A stretch of 64,000 nucleotides of DNA from Fumia xinanensis (GCF_014384905.1 NZ_JACRSV010000004.1:1-64000); one strand, 5' to 3'; shown: positions 33,330 through 42,581, numbered from the stretch's first letter. Notes: generated from the letters alone by a model not told the origin. Program-made: numbers and translations.

Positions 33330-35555
33330 TTACTGTGGTTTCTTAGTCACCTGCTTGCCGTTTTGCCTGGAAGAAGCTTTTTCAATGGGCTTTCCTGCTT
33401 TCTGGATTGCCTGGGGTTCTTTCTCCACTGTTTTGAGAGCGGTTTCCCCTCTGTCCGACTTTTGAATAGCGGTTTCTTTTTTCTCTTTTTTAGTGATGGC
33501 TTTGGGCGAATTTAGTACTGTCTTGATAGCGGTTTGCTTTTTTTCCACTTTTTTAATGGACTTTGGAGAGGCGGCCTGGATGGAAACAGGCTCCTCTGCC
33601 GCTTTTTTCATGGATTTGGGTCCCCTTTTGCCCTGTGCCGTCCGCTTTTTGTTGGAGGCCTGTTTTTTCGGGTCAGTTGCCTTTTTATAGAGGTATATTG
33701 CCGAGAAAGGCGGCAAGGTCAGACTCAGAGAATAGTCCTTTCCGTGCATAGGTTTCAGCTTGGCGTATACTTCGCCGTTGCGGATGCCGCCGCCGCCGAA
33801 ATGGGTATCGTCGGTGGTGAAAATTTCGGTATATTTCCCTCTGCGGGGAACGCCGATGAGGTAATTCTCTAAAGTAAGGGAAGAGAAGTTGCAGACGACG
33901 ACCACTTCATTCCCCGCCATATCCCGACGCAGGAAGGAGATGATGTTCTGGTCAGCGTTGTCGCAGGAAATCCAATCGAATCCTTCCCACCCGGTATCCC
34001 ATTCCCAAAGAGCGGGAGTGCGGCGGTAAAAGTCATTGAGAGATTTAGAAAACGCGTGGTACTTTCGGTGCATCTCGTAGTCAAGAAGCATCCAGTCCAG
34101 TTCCTTTTCTTCGTTCCATTCGGCAAACTGGGCGAATTCCTGACCCATAAAGGTCAGCTTTTTGCCGGGGTGGGCGAACATGTAAGTAATATAAGCCCGG
34201 AGGTTTGAAAATTTTTCGTTATACTCGCCCGGCATTTTATTGATGAGGGAGCCTTTTCCGTGGACCACCTCGTCATGGGACAGTGGGAGCACATAATGTT
34301 CGGAAAAGGCGTAGGTCATGCTGAAGGTGATACAGTCATGGATACCTTTTCGGAAAAAGGGGTCTGTCTGCATATAGCGGATAGTGTCGTTCATCCAGCC
34401 CATGTTCCATTTAAAAGTAAAGCCCAGGCCGTCATAGGGGACAGGAGCAGTCACTTTCGGGAAGGCAGTGGATTCTTCGGCGATCATCACGGCACCCTCG
34501 TAGTTTTCCGAGACGAATTTATTAAGTAGCCGCAGAAACTCGATGGCTTCCAGGTTTTCTTTACCCCCGTTCACATTGGGTATCCATTCGCCATCCTGCT
34601 TGCCGTAGTCCAGATACAGCATGGATGCTACCGCGTCAACCCGCAGGCCGTCGATGTGGTAGTTTTCAATCCAGTTGCAGGCGCTTGAAATAAGGAAGCT
34701 GCGCACCTCGGTGCGGCCGTAATCGAAAACCATAGTGCCCCAGTGGGGATGTTCCCCTTTCCGAGGATCCTTATATTCGTAACAGGGCTCACCATCAAAG
34801 CGGTACAGCCCACACTCGTCTTTGGGAAAGTGTGCGGGGACCCAGTCAAGCAAAACGCCAATATTCTGCTGATGACAGGCGTCTACAAAATACATAAAGT
34901 CTTTTGGGGTTCCATATCTTGATGTAGGAGCAAAATAACCGGTAACCTGGTAACCCCAAGATTTGTCGTAGGGATATTCGCCCAGCGGCATCAGTTCGAT
35001 GTGGGTATATCCCATTTCCTTGATGTAGGGGATCAGCTCTTCCGCCAGTTTCCGGTAGGAAAAGGGCTGGCCGTCCGGGTACATCCGCCAGGATCCGGCG
35101 TGAAGCTCGTAAATGTTTACCGGTTTGTGGTAGAGAAGGGTGTTTTTTCGGTTATCCATCCACTTCTGGTCACCCCACAGATACCCGTTAATATCGTAGA
35201 TTTTAGATGCGGTTCCCGGACGGGTTTCCGCGTGGACAGCATAAGGGTCCGCTTTATAAATCAGTCTACCGTCTGTCTCAAAAACAAATTTATAAGAATC
35301 GTATTCAGATAGACCGGAAATCCGGCATTCCCACAGTCCTTCTTCGGTAATTTTATATGCTTCATACTGGCGTGGCTCCCAATTGTTGAAGCTGCCGGCG
35401 ACGTACACTTTGTCGGCATGGGGGGCCCACACGCGGAAAATATTCATTTCGCCGTCTCGGTGACATCCCAGGTAGTCGTAGGTCCGGTAGTTGGTGCCTT
35501 CATGGAATAAATAGGCAGCCGGATTCTCTTCTTTTTTCTTTATCATTTTGCTCAC
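33330..35555 (-). CDS. glgB: 1,4-alpha-glucan branching enzyme GlgB with basic repeat tail
   Basis: A 741-residue GH13 branching enzyme. Residues about 25-110 are the CBM48-type N-domain (FRVWAPHADKVYVAGSFNNW). The catalytic barrel holds the nucleophile Asp in GLRVDAVASMLY (near 307), the acid Glu in VMIAEEST (near 360) and the transition-state Asp in LSHDEVVHGK (near 428). The C-terminal beta domain ends near residue 620. A further 120 residues are rich in Lys and show a ten-residue repeat beginning A-I-x-K (33381-33563), unusual for this family. Translation starts at GTG 35555 with AAGGTGG upstream. First gene of glgBCDA. Confidence 0.94.
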   Translation of the reverse strand: MSKMIKKKEENPAAYLFHEGTNYRTYDYLGCHRDGEMNIFRVWAPHADKVYVAGSFNNWEPRQYEAYKITEEGLWECRISGLSEYDSYKFVFETDGRLIYKADPYAVHAETRPGTASKIYDINGYLWGDQKWMDNRKNTLLYHKPVNIYELHAGSWRMYPDGQPFSYRKLAEELIPYIKEMGYTHIELMPLGEYPYDKSWGYQVTGYFAPTSRYGTPKDFMYFVDACHQQNIGVLLDWVPAHFPKDECGLYRFDGEPCYEYKDPRKGEHPHWGTMVFDYGRTEVRSFLISSACNWIENYHIDGLRVDAVASMLYLDYGKQDGEWIPNVNGGKENLEAIEFLRLLNKFVSENYEGAVMIAEESTAFPKVTAPVPYDGLGFTFKWNMGWMNDTIRYMQTDPFFRKGIHDCITFSMTYAFSEHYVLPLSHDEVVHGKGSLINKMPGEYNEKFSNLRAYITYMFAHPGKKLTFMGQEFAQFAEWNEEKELDWMLLDYEMHRKYHAFSKSLNDFYRRTPALWEWDTGWEGFDWISCDNADQNIISFLRRDMAGNEVVVVCNFSSLTLENYLIGVPRRGKYTEIFTTDDTHFGGGGIRNGEVYAKLKPMHGKDYSLSLTLPPFSAIYLYKKATDPKKQASNKKRTAQGKRGPKSMKKAAEEPVSIQAASPKSIKKVEKKQTAIKTVLNSPKAITKKEKKETAIQKSDRGETALKTVEKEPQAIQKAGKPIEKASSRQNGKQVTKKPQ
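33381..33563 (-). repeat. 30-bp-period degenerate tandem repeat in glgB 3' end
   Basis: About six units of ten codons, with starts at SIKKVEKKQT, AIKTVLNSPK, AITKKEKKET, AIQKSDRGET, ALKTVEKEPQ and AIQKAGKP. The shared pattern is small residue, I/L, any, K/T. Confidence 0.75.
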
Positions 35556-35582
35556 GTGATTACCACCTTAAATGATTTATTA

Positions 35583-35612
35583 CATTGTGTACAATATAAT
35601 TGTAGCACAATG
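35583..35612. promoter_or_regulatory. Long palindromic operator candidate over the glg promoter
   Basis: CATTGTG-TACAAT, a three-base ATA centre, then ATTGTA-G-CACAATG: 13-bp arms with one inserted base. The right arm covers the glgB -10 box (35599-35604), so a dimeric or tetrameric repressor bound here would block the promoter. Confidence 0.55.
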
Positions 35613-35627
35613 ATGTGTTTTTGTAAA
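35599..35627 (-). promoter_or_regulatory. Promoter of glgBCDA
   Basis: Minus-strand TTTACA (35627-35622), 17-base spacer, TACAAT (35604-35599), both five of six to consensus, 44 bases upstream of the glgB GTG. Confidence 0.75.
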
Positions 35628-35727
35628 TATTTACCTATAAATAAATTGCAACTTTCCTGTAAAATCCTGGAAGGTATTTTTGTAAGATACGCTAAATTTT
35701 TTGTAAAGATTTTTTAAGCTGTCGCAC

Positions 35728-35756
35728 TGTACAGTTTGCAAAAGATTCAGTATAAT
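35728..35756 (+). promoter_or_regulatory. Promoter of the GH13 gene
   Basis: TGTACA (35728-35733), 17-base spacer and a perfect TATAAT (35751-35756), about 115 bases before the start. With the glgB promoter and operator it accounts for the 317-base divergent gap 35556-35872. The remainder is AT-rich and unremarkable. Confidence 0.65.
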
Positions 35757-35872
35757 AACCTTAAGATATATTTTTCCGCAGGGCACAGTAAAAATTACAG
35801 CTTCATATATTTTAAGCTGTGACAATTTTTTTTTAAATTTTATTAACATATTTTGAGAAAGGTGGTCTATGC

Positions 35873-37720
35873 TTGCAGCCGGCCATTTATTATGATTCCT
35901 GGAATCCATACTGCAAAGCGCCCTTTGGCGCGGTGCGGGAACATGAAGAAATCACCCTTCGGCTGACAGTGGATACCTCACTTCGGCCTAAGGGTGTCGC
36001 ACTGATTCTCCGGAAAGACGGAGAGGACGTAGGAAGCCGCCTCCTGTTTGTCCAAAACGTTGCCGGTAATCATTCTATCACATATAGAATTACCTTTTCT
36101 GTCGAAGATGCTGGGCTGTATTTCTACCGTTTTGAGATAGAAACGGGAAATGGTGTGCTATTTGTCGGAAGAGGGGAGAAGGCATGCGCTACAGTAGGAG
36201 ATTTTCTACCAGAATGGCAGCTTACTGTGTACCAGCGGGACTTTTACACCCCATTCTGGCCGGAAAACGGTGTTATGTATCAGATTTTTCCCGACCGGTT
36301 TCGGAAAAGTGGGAATGATCCTCTGCCGCAGGCGAAAAATAAACGCATCATCCATGAAGACTGGTACGAACGTCCCTTATTTACCCAGGACGATCCTAAA
36401 TATGAGGCCACCGATTTTTATGGGGGTAACCTCTCAGGAATTGTAGAAAAACTCCCTTATATTAGATCTTTAGGGACGACGGTATTGTATTTGAACCCGA
36501 TATTTGAGGCAGCGGCCAATCATCGATACAACACCGGCGATTATCTGCAGATCGACCCCTACTTGGGGACGGAGGAGGATTTTAAGCTACTCTGTCAAGA
36601 GGCGGAAAAGCTGGGTATTTCAATCATTTTGGACGGTGTTTTTTCTCACACTGGCTCTGACAGCATTTACTTCAATAAAGAAGGACACTACGATTCGGAG
36701 GGAGCTTTTGGCTCTCCGGAATCCCCTTACTACTCTTGGTATCAATTTTCCGAAGATCGCACCCGATACGAAAGCTGGTGGGGGTTTCCCACTCTGCCAA
36801 ACGTGGATGAAACAGATCCGAACTACCTGGAGTTCATCTGCGGAAAGGATGGAGTATTGGCGCATTGGATGAAAGCCGGCGTGAGGGGGTGGCGGCTGGA
36901 TGTGGCCGACGAGCTACCCGATACTTTTTTGGAAACTTTGCGTCGTAGGGTGAAAGCAGAGAACAGGGACGCTTACATCGTTGGCGAGGTGTGGGAAGAC
37001 GCTTCCAACAAATCAAGCTACGGACATCGCAGACCGTACTTGATGGGTGGCCAGCTAGACAGCGTGATGAATTATCCTTGGCGTTCAGCCGTCCTAAATT
37101 TTATGCGGGATGGAAACGCCGACGTTTTTTACGAAGCAGTCATGGGAATTCTCGACCATTATCCCCAGCCTGCTGTCTGCACCCTGATGAACTCTCTGTC
37201 CACCCATGACACTGTTAGGGCCATTACCTGCCTTGGGGTGGAACATCCGGTGCCAAGCGACCAGCAGGGGACTTATCAGTTGTCTTCCCAGGAATACCAG
37301 CGAGGGAAAAAGCTTTTCCAGACGGCGGCACTACTGCAATACACTCTTCCCGGGTTCCCTTGTCTTTACTATGGAGACGAAGCGGGACTAAGCGGCTTTG
37401 CCGACCCTTGGAACCGGCGCTGTTATCCCTGGGAGCGGGAAGATACAGAGCTCATCGATTATTTCCGGCGGTTGGGTGCTGTCCGAGAAGAATTCGCGGT
37501 GGCGTTTCAAGGAGAATTTCGCTTTGTGGCTGCTATGGATGGACTGGTTGCATTTGTGCGCGAAGGAAAGGTGTTGACTGCTGTCAATCGTGGAACACAG
37601 GATGGTTTTGTAGCTCTCAAAGGCAAACAGGTGTTGGCGAAAATTGGAAACTGCTCACTTGAAGAAAACGGTATCCGAATCGGGCCGGACAGCGGTGCTG
37701 TCATTGAAATCAAATTCTAA
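35873..37720 (+). CDS. GH13 alpha-glucosidase/neopullulanase-like enzyme
   Basis: A 615-residue cytoplasmic (no signal peptide) alpha-glucan hydrolase. An N-terminal beta domain of CBM34 type spans about residues 1-120. The barrel then starts with MYQIFPDRFRKSG and has YLNPIFEAAANHRYNTGDY. Catalytic residues are Asp in WRLDVADEL (near 342), Glu in VGEVWEDA (near 372) and Asp in LSTHDTVRA (near 445). Start is TTG 35873, eight bases after AAGGTGG; the ATG four bases earlier is out of frame and closes quickly. Divergent from glgB, so likely used in intracellular glycogen or maltodextrin breakdown. Neopullulanase, cyclomaltodextrinase and alpha-glucosidase cannot be told apart here. Confidence 0.9.
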   Translation: MQPAIYYDSWNPYCKAPFGAVREHEEITLRLTVDTSLRPKGVALILRKDGEDVGSRLLFVQNVAGNHSITYRITFSVEDAGLYFYRFEIETGNGVLFVGRGEKACATVGDFLPEWQLTVYQRDFYTPFWPENGVMYQIFPDRFRKSGNDPLPQAKNKRIIHEDWYERPLFTQDDPKYEATDFYGGNLSGIVEKLPYIRSLGTTVLYLNPIFEAAANHRYNTGDYLQIDPYLGTEEDFKLLCQEAEKLGISIILDGVFSHTGSDSIYFNKEGHYDSEGAFGSPESPYYSWYQFSEDRTRYESWWGFPTLPNVDETDPNYLEFICGKDGVLAHWMKAGVRGWRLDVADELPDTFLETLRRRVKAENRDAYIVGEVWEDASNKSSYGHRRPYLMGGQLDSVMNYPWRSAVLNFMRDGNADVFYEAVMGILDHYPQPAVCTLMNSLSTHDTVRAITCLGVEHPVPSDQQGTYQLSSQEYQRGKKLFQTAALLQYTLPGFPCLYYGDEAGLSGFADPWNRRCYPWEREDTELIDYFRRLGAVREEFAVAFQGEFRFVAAMDGLVAFVREGKVLTAVNRGTQDGFVALKGKQVLAKIGNCSLEENGIRIGPDSGAVIEIKF

Positions 37721-37732
37721 AGATTAGGCTAA

Positions 37733-37762
37733 AAAAGCAGGGACGTTTACGTCCCTGCTTTT
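37733..37762. terminator. Bidirectional terminator
   Basis: A 14-bp perfect stem AAAAGCAGGGACGT/ACGTCCCTGCTTTT (37733-37746 with 37749-37762) between two convergent genes. Confidence 0.88.
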
Positions 37763-38642
37763 ACTGCTCATCGATGATTTGATTGATTTCCCGTATAGAG
37801 GAGGCGTCAGGGTAGAACACAGACCGATCGTCCGACCAGCTGCCAGTCAGTTCCCAAAGTTCTACACGGCGCTCCTGGCTATTCAGGAAATAGCGCATGG
37901 CTTTTTTGCGTTCGGCATATCCGAACTGGGTCACATCGGTGTCTGTGTTGTTCAGAAAAGCTGTAAAGAGATAATCACCTTTGTCCGCCAGCTCTGGAGT
38001 GAGCCGCTGTTCCAGCAATTGCTTTAAAAATTCTTCTTCCGATGAAAAAATCTGATTTGGGAGCTGTTCCAAAATCTGGGACACCGTTTTGCCGTTGAGG
38101 AGGTTATTGCCTACTGGAAGGGAAACGTTCCCTTCACGGTAAGCGGAGGAAAGAGTTTTTTCTATGCCTCCCAGGGTATCGATCAGGTTCAGGCGCCCAT
38201 TTTGGTCGATGCGGGCATAGCGGTCCACTTCGCTGAGCAGAATGCTGCCCACACCCATTTTGGCGTTATCGGAACCGGCATAATCGTATTGGCCGTTGAG
38301 GGTGTCGGTGCGGGTTCCGATGGTTACTTCTGTCTCCGATGGAATTTTCACCAGCGTAATGACGGTATCCACCGGATCGAAGTGTAAAAGGGTATAACCG
38401 TAGGGCGGCTCGTTCCGCTCCCTGCAATGAATCAGTAGCAGGGAAAAAGACTCTTCTTTTGTGGGACGGTAGTAGGCCAAAGACAGGTCGCTGGGGCCGG
38501 ACTGCTGTTCAGAGGCAGCGGAGAGGCGGTCGGGGGAAAGCATGGTTGCCGACAGCACCAGCATTATCACTATTAAAAGTGCCGCCAGGCTGATTACAAA
38601 AGAAATCGCGAAAACAGAGGCAGAGGATTTTTCCTTTTTCAT
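37761..38642 (-). CDS. LytR-CpsA-Psr (LCP)-like membrane-anchored protein
   Basis: A 293-residue protein with a short basic N-terminus, one membrane helix (VFAISFVISLAALLIVIMLV) and an extracellular domain that resembles the LCP fold: ITLVKIPSETEV, GSILLSEVDRYARID and LNLIDTLGGIEKTL. LCP proteins transfer glycopolymers to peptidoglycan. This member is divergent: the usual arginine-rich lipid-binding motifs are not obvious, so catalytic activity is uncertain. Start at ATG 38642, GGAAGTG upstream. It follows a VanY-type gene after a strong terminator. Confidence 0.65.
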   Translation of the reverse strand: MKKEKSSASVFAISFVISLAALLIVIMLVLSATMLSPDRLSAASEQQSGPSDLSLAYYRPTKEESFSLLLIHCRERNEPPYGYTLLHFDPVDTVITLVKIPSETEVTIGTRTDTLNGQYDYAGSDNAKMGVGSILLSEVDRYARIDQNGRLNLIDTLGGIEKTLSSAYREGNVSLPVGNNLLNGKTVSQILEQLPNQIFSSEEEFLKQLLEQRLTPELADKGDYLFTAFLNNTDTDVTQFGYAERKKAMRYFLNSQERRVELWELTGSWSDDRSVFYPDASSIREINQIIDEQ

Positions 38643-38701
38643 GTCATCACTTCCATAGGGTTCGTTAGGGAAAGTATGAGCGGAAAAGGATGTACTTATA
38701 C

Positions 38702-38740
38702 AAAAAGAGAAGGCAAATCCCACATTTGCCTTCTCTTTTT
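38702..38740. terminator. Terminator after the VanY-like gene
   Basis: A 17-bp perfect stem AAAAAGAGAAGGCAAAT/ATTTGCCTTCTCTTTTT (38702-38718 with 38724-38740), with A and T runs at the two ends. Confidence 0.85.
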
Positions 38741-38741
38741 A

Positions 38742-39713
38742 TTATAATTCCGCTGTGACGATCAATCCATCCACATTGTTGCCTGAAATGGTGTATTCTT
38801 TGTCCTTGGGGATGGGGACTTCAACTGTGTCACCTCTGGCAGGGACGAAATAGATTTCATAATCTTTGCCGTCCACTGTTGTTTTCAGATGCTCACCACT
38901 GAAAGGATGCTGCCTGAGAAAATCGATGTACTCTTCCAGGCAAAAGTCCTTTTCTTCCATAACGGCGGCGTGGACGGGGCCCACATAGCGGTAATGCCAC
39001 GGCTCGTGGATGATTTTGGTAACGTCCTTTTTGGATTCGGGATAGCGGACGACGAAACCGTATTTATAACAGTTTTGGTTTACCCAGATGTGGTCTCCGC
39101 TGGCGTCAAAGAATTTGGAGCCGTCAGAGGTGACGATTCCCAAATCCATGACGAGTCCTGTGTGATGTTCACTTTCGCCGGGTTTTGCAACCTCGTCGGA
39201 AAAGTCTTTGCCGGTTCGCTTCAAATCATTGTCATACAGCATTTGCTGGTACTCCACTGTGCGATGAGCACTGATGACCATGACGTCGGTGAGGCCAGTT
39301 GCGCCGGCGAAATCCTGCATCATGCGGTTAAAGGGTTCCATGATCTTTTCCCGCACCTCAAGCTCGTTGTTTTTGACAGAGTACTGGTCAATTTTTCTGC
39401 TGGCGACCGTCACCAAATCGTTGGGTTTCTCGGTTACATAATGAGCATCGGCGTTGACGAGAATCAAATCGCCTTTATGGACATCCTCCTTGCTCATCTG
39501 CACTGCGCCATAAGCGTCTCCGGTACCGGTAGGCTGAGAGGAAGAATTGCTTTCCGACTGGGAGGAAGAATCCGACGAAGAGGAGGAGCCATCTCCGCCG
39601 TCAGGTTTTAAGGCCTTTACGGCGAATATCACCGCCAGGACGAGCAATAGTACAATCGCCAAAGCGGCGGCGATGCGGCCGACCTTCAGGCGGCGCCTTC
39701 TTTTTCTAGCCAT
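38742..39713 (-). CDS. VanY-type D-Ala-D-Ala carboxypeptidase (M15B)
   Basis: A 323-residue membrane-anchored zinc peptidase. A basic N-terminus and one helix (IAAALAIVLLLVLAVIFAV) are followed by a Ser-rich linker (about residues 42-62) and the M15B domain. Zinc and catalytic residues are in SEHHTGLVMDLG (near 181) and IIHEPWHYRYVG (near 236); VISAHRTVEYQQML is also conserved. It trims the terminal D-Ala of wall peptides and is probably a housekeeping enzyme; no vancomycin-resistance genes are nearby. It lies 60 bases after pcrA. Confidence 0.92.
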   Translation of the reverse strand: MARKRRRRLKVGRIAAALAIVLLLVLAVIFAVKALKPDGGDGSSSSSDSSSQSESNSSSQPTGTGDAYGAVQMSKEDVHKGDLILVNADAHYVTEKPNDLVTVASRKIDQYSVKNNELEVREKIMEPFNRMMQDFAGATGLTDVMVISAHRTVEYQQMLYDNDLKRTGKDFSDEVAKPGESEHHTGLVMDLGIVTSDGSKFFDASGDHIWVNQNCYKYGFVVRYPESKKDVTKIIHEPWHYRYVGPVHAAVMEEKDFCLEEYIDFLRQHPFSGEHLKTTVDGKDYEIYFVPARGDTVEVPIPKDKEYTISGNNVDGLIVTAEL

Positions 39714-39773
39714 TTGGATGCTCCTTTTCTTTTAAAAGTAATTGAAATGAAAGAATATCAGTATTTTAAGAAT

Positions 39774-42143
39774 TTACAGTTTTTGGAGCTTTGCAAAGTT
39801 TGCCATGATTTTCTTGGTGCCGATTTTATCAAAGGCGGTTTCCACCAAATTGTCGTTGCCCATGGGGGTGATGGAAAGGACGGTGCCGTCTCCGAACACC
39901 TTGTGGTGAACTCTGTCCCCTACAGAAAAATTGATGGCCACGCCAGCAGCTTTGGGTTTTGTCCCAACCGAAGAAACCATTCGGGGCGCGGCGGGCGCGG
40001 GAGCCTTTTGCTCCCGGGAGTAGGGGGAAAAATGAGTGTCGTTAAGAGTGTCGTCGCTCTTTTCCAGTTTGTCATCAGGAATTTCCTCCGCAAAGCGAGA
40101 GAGGCGGTTGCGGTTGGTGGAGCCGAACACCATCCGTTCCTTGGCGTAGGTGAGGAAAAGTTTCTGTTTAGCCCTTGTGATGCCCACGTAGGCCAGGCGG
40201 CGCTCTTCTTCCAGCTCGACGGGATCATACATGGTGCGTACCGACGGGAAGATGCCATCCTCCATGCCGGGGAGGAAAACAACCGGGAACTCCAGCCCCT
40301 TGGAAGAGTGCATAGTCATCAGGACGACACAGTCGTCGGAGCTGTTCATGCTGTCCAGGTCGGTATACAGGGCAATTTCCTCCAAAAACCCGTCCAAGCT
40401 TGCATCCTCGGGATTTGCCTGCTCGTACTTCACCAGGGTTGACTTTAACTCACCGATGTTTTCGAGCCTGGTTTTGCCTTCCTCGCCCAAAGCGTGCAGC
40501 ATCAGGTTGTAGCCAGTGAGCTCCATGATGTCATCCAGCAGCTCGTCCAGGGGCTTCGTGAGAGCCGCGTCCCGCAGCTGTTCGATCATGGAGGCAAAGG
40601 CGGTCAGCTGGCTTGCCTTCCTGGCTAAGACACCGTAGTCGTTGGCATTTTTCAGCACGTCAAAAACCGGAATTCCGGTCTGGAGGGCGATTTGTTCCAC
40701 CGATGAGACAGTAGCGTCGCCGATGGAACGCTTCGGTTCGTTGATGATGCGTTTTAGACGGACGGTATCGCTGGGGTTATTGATGACGCTCAGATAAGCC
40801 ACCATGTCCCGAATTTCCTTCCGCTCGAAGAACTTGATGCCGCCGAACAGCCGGTAGGGGATGCCGGACTTGATAAAATACTGCTCAATGGAACCCGACT
40901 GAGCGTTCATCCGGTATAGAACCGCGTGGTCGCTGTATTTCATACCGTTTGCAACATTTTCCTCGACGGTGTCGGCGATAAATTTCGCTTCCGCCCGCTC
41001 GTCGTGGACCCGTTTCAGGTAAATTTTGTCCCCAGTGCCGTTTTCGGTCCAGAGGTTTTTGCCCTTGCGGCCTTCGTTATGCTTGATGACCTCGTTTGCC
41101 GCGTCGAGAATCGTCTGAGTGGAGCGGTAGTTTTGCTCCAGCCGGATAACGCAGGCACTTTTGAACTGCTGCTCAAAGCTCAGAATATTCTCGATGGTGG
41201 CGCCGCGGAATTTGTAGATGCTCTGGTCGTCGTCGCCGACGACGCAGAGGTTTTGATGCTTTTGGGCGAGCAGGCTCACCAAGCGGTATTGGGCGTGGTT
41301 GGTGTCCTGATACTCGTCTACTAAAAGATAACGATACCGGTTCTGATAATACTCCAATACGTCAGCATTTGTCTCAAAGAGTTCTACCGTTTTGCAGATG
41401 ATGTCGTCAAAGTCTAATGCGTTTGCCTGCAACAGGCGGGACTGATACCGACTGTAAATTTTGGCAATCTGCTGTTTTCTAAAATCGCTGCCCACCGTGG
41501 CCATATACTCATCAGGTGAGACCATGCTGTCTTTGGCCCGGCTGATTTCCCCAAGCACGGACTTGGGCTTAAACATTTTGTCGTCGACTTTCAAATCGCT
41601 CATAGCGTCCTTGATCATCCGAACACTGTCATCGGTGTCATATATGGTAAAGCTTTTGCTGTACCCCAGCCGCTCAATATCCCGACGCAGGATACGGACG
41701 CAGGCCGAATGGAAAGTAGAGGCGGCGATATCGTTGGCCTCTTCACCCAGCATATGAATGAGCCGTTCTTTAAGCTCATTTGCTGCTTTGTTCGTGAAGG
41801 TTATGGCGAGGATGTTCCAGGGACGGATGGGATAGCTGCCTACGATTTCCGATAAAGCATCGTCGGAAACGTCTGCGCCGTTTATGTAGCTTTTGAGCAC
41901 TTCCAAAGCGGCTTCGTCCACCTGGTCGTCTATGTAGGTGTTCTGATAAGCGTCGCCAAATTTAATCATATAGGCGATCCGGTTGATGATAACGGTGGTT
42001 TTTCCGCTTCCCGCGCCTGCCAGAATCAGCAGAGGGCCTTTTACCTGAAAAATGGCCTGCATCTGCATGGGATTCATATGGGAAAAGCGTTTTTTCAGCG
42101 CCTGCTGCTTGAGTGAAAGAAATTCTTCCTTATTTTGAAGCAT
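39774..42143 (-). CDS. pcrA: ATP-dependent DNA helicase PcrA/UvrD
   Basis: A 789-residue superfamily 1A 3'-5' helicase acting in repair and replication-conflict resolution. Walker A LAGAGSGKTT lies near residue 43. The remaining motifs include AITFTNKAANELKER, LLVDEYQDTNHAQY, VGDDDQSIYKFRGA, LEQNYRSTQTIL, MTMHSSKGLEFP and YVGITRAKQKLFLTYA. Between motifs I and Ia there is an acidic insert of about 45 residues (residues about 62-107) not typical of PcrA. The C-terminal Tudor-like segment (VGDRVHHKVFGDGTVLSI) is intact. Promoter at 42184-42212. Confidence 0.95.
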   Translation of the reverse strand: MLQNKEEFLSLKQQALKKRFSHMNPMQMQAIFQVKGPLLILAGAGSGKTTVIINRIAYMIKFGDAYQNTYIDDQVDEAALEVLKSYINGADVSDDALSEIVGSYPIRPWNILAITFTNKAANELKERLIHMLGEEANDIAASTFHSACVRILRRDIERLGYSKSFTIYDTDDSVRMIKDAMSDLKVDDKMFKPKSVLGEISRAKDSMVSPDEYMATVGSDFRKQQIAKIYSRYQSRLLQANALDFDDIICKTVELFETNADVLEYYQNRYRYLLVDEYQDTNHAQYRLVSLLAQKHQNLCVVGDDDQSIYKFRGATIENILSFEQQFKSACVIRLEQNYRSTQTILDAANEVIKHNEGRKGKNLWTENGTGDKIYLKRVHDERAEAKFIADTVEENVANGMKYSDHAVLYRMNAQSGSIEQYFIKSGIPYRLFGGIKFFERKEIRDMVAYLSVINNPSDTVRLKRIINEPKRSIGDATVSSVEQIALQTGIPVFDVLKNANDYGVLARKASQLTAFASMIEQLRDAALTKPLDELLDDIMELTGYNLMLHALGEEGKTRLENIGELKSTLVKYEQANPEDASLDGFLEEIALYTDLDSMNSSDDCVVLMTMHSSKGLEFPVVFLPGMEDGIFPSVRTMYDPVELEEERRLAYVGITRAKQKLFLTYAKERMVFGSTNRNRLSRFAEEIPDDKLEKSDDTLNDTHFSPYSREQKAPAPAAPRMVSSVGTKPKAAGVAINFSVGDRVHHKVFGDGTVLSITPMGNDNLVETAFDKIGTKKIMANFAKLQKL

Positions 42144-42183
42144 GGTAATAGCCTTTCTTTTTTGTATTTTATCATATTCTGTT

Positions 42184-42212
42184 ATTATACTATATTTTTT
42201 GCTAATTTACAA
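42184..42212 (-). promoter_or_regulatory. Promoter of pcrA
   Basis: Minus-strand TTGTAA (42212-42207), 17-base spacer and TATAAT (42189-42184), 40 bases before the start codon. Confidence 0.65.
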
Positions 42213-42220
42213 TGTTGGCA

Positions 42221-42265
42221 AAAGAATAAAAGCCTTTGCTACAAAAGCAAAGGCTTTTATTCTTT
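42221..42265. terminator. Strong terminator overlapping the stop of the small gene
   Basis: A 20-bp perfect stem (42221-42240 with 42246-42265) with a five-base loop. It spans the stop codon of the 77-residue gene. Confidence 0.85.
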
Positions 42266-42490
42266 TAAAGGAAGGCTTTGAATGACACTGTTGATTTCGT
42301 TCCATTGTTTAAAAGCAAATGGCCGGTCAAAAATGTAGCTGAAGCAATAGGAACATTCTTCCAAGCTGTAATGATTAAAAGGAAATTTTCTCAGAAGCTC
42401 TGCTATTCGGGCTGAGGAAGATGCATAATGCAAGTCAGAGATAAAACAATGACCCCATTCGGCCAAATCTTCCAGTATTTTTTCTTTCAT
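42257..42490 (-). CDS. Small hypothetical protein
   Basis: A 77-residue soluble protein (MKEKILEDLAEWGHCF..., then YSLEECSYCFSYIFDRPFAF) with three cysteines and several aromatic residues. I do not recognise a family. AAGGGG is upstream of ATG 42490, and a strong terminator spans its stop, which supports it as an expressed gene. It is divergent from the XRE regulator, sharing a 177-base control region, so the regulator may control it. Confidence 0.6.
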   Translation of the reverse strand: MKEKILEDLAEWGHCFISDLHYASSSARIAELLRKFPFNHYSLEECSYCFSYIFDRPFAFKQWNEINSVIQSLPLKE

Positions 42491-42581
42491 CGCTTCCGCC
42501 CCTTAACTTTCATTGCTATATAAAATAGTCATATTCCCTTAAAAATGCTCTTTTTTTCAATTATAACAGGAAGCATGATTA

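Noticed and set aside
33381..33563. CRISPR-like array, suggested by the 30-base period
   Set aside because: The repeat is continuous and degenerate, stays in frame with glgB and has no spacers.
38742..39713. Vancomycin-resistance cluster member
   Set aside because: A VanY-like peptidase alone, next to pcrA and an LCP-like gene, without vanH/A/X or a two-component system.
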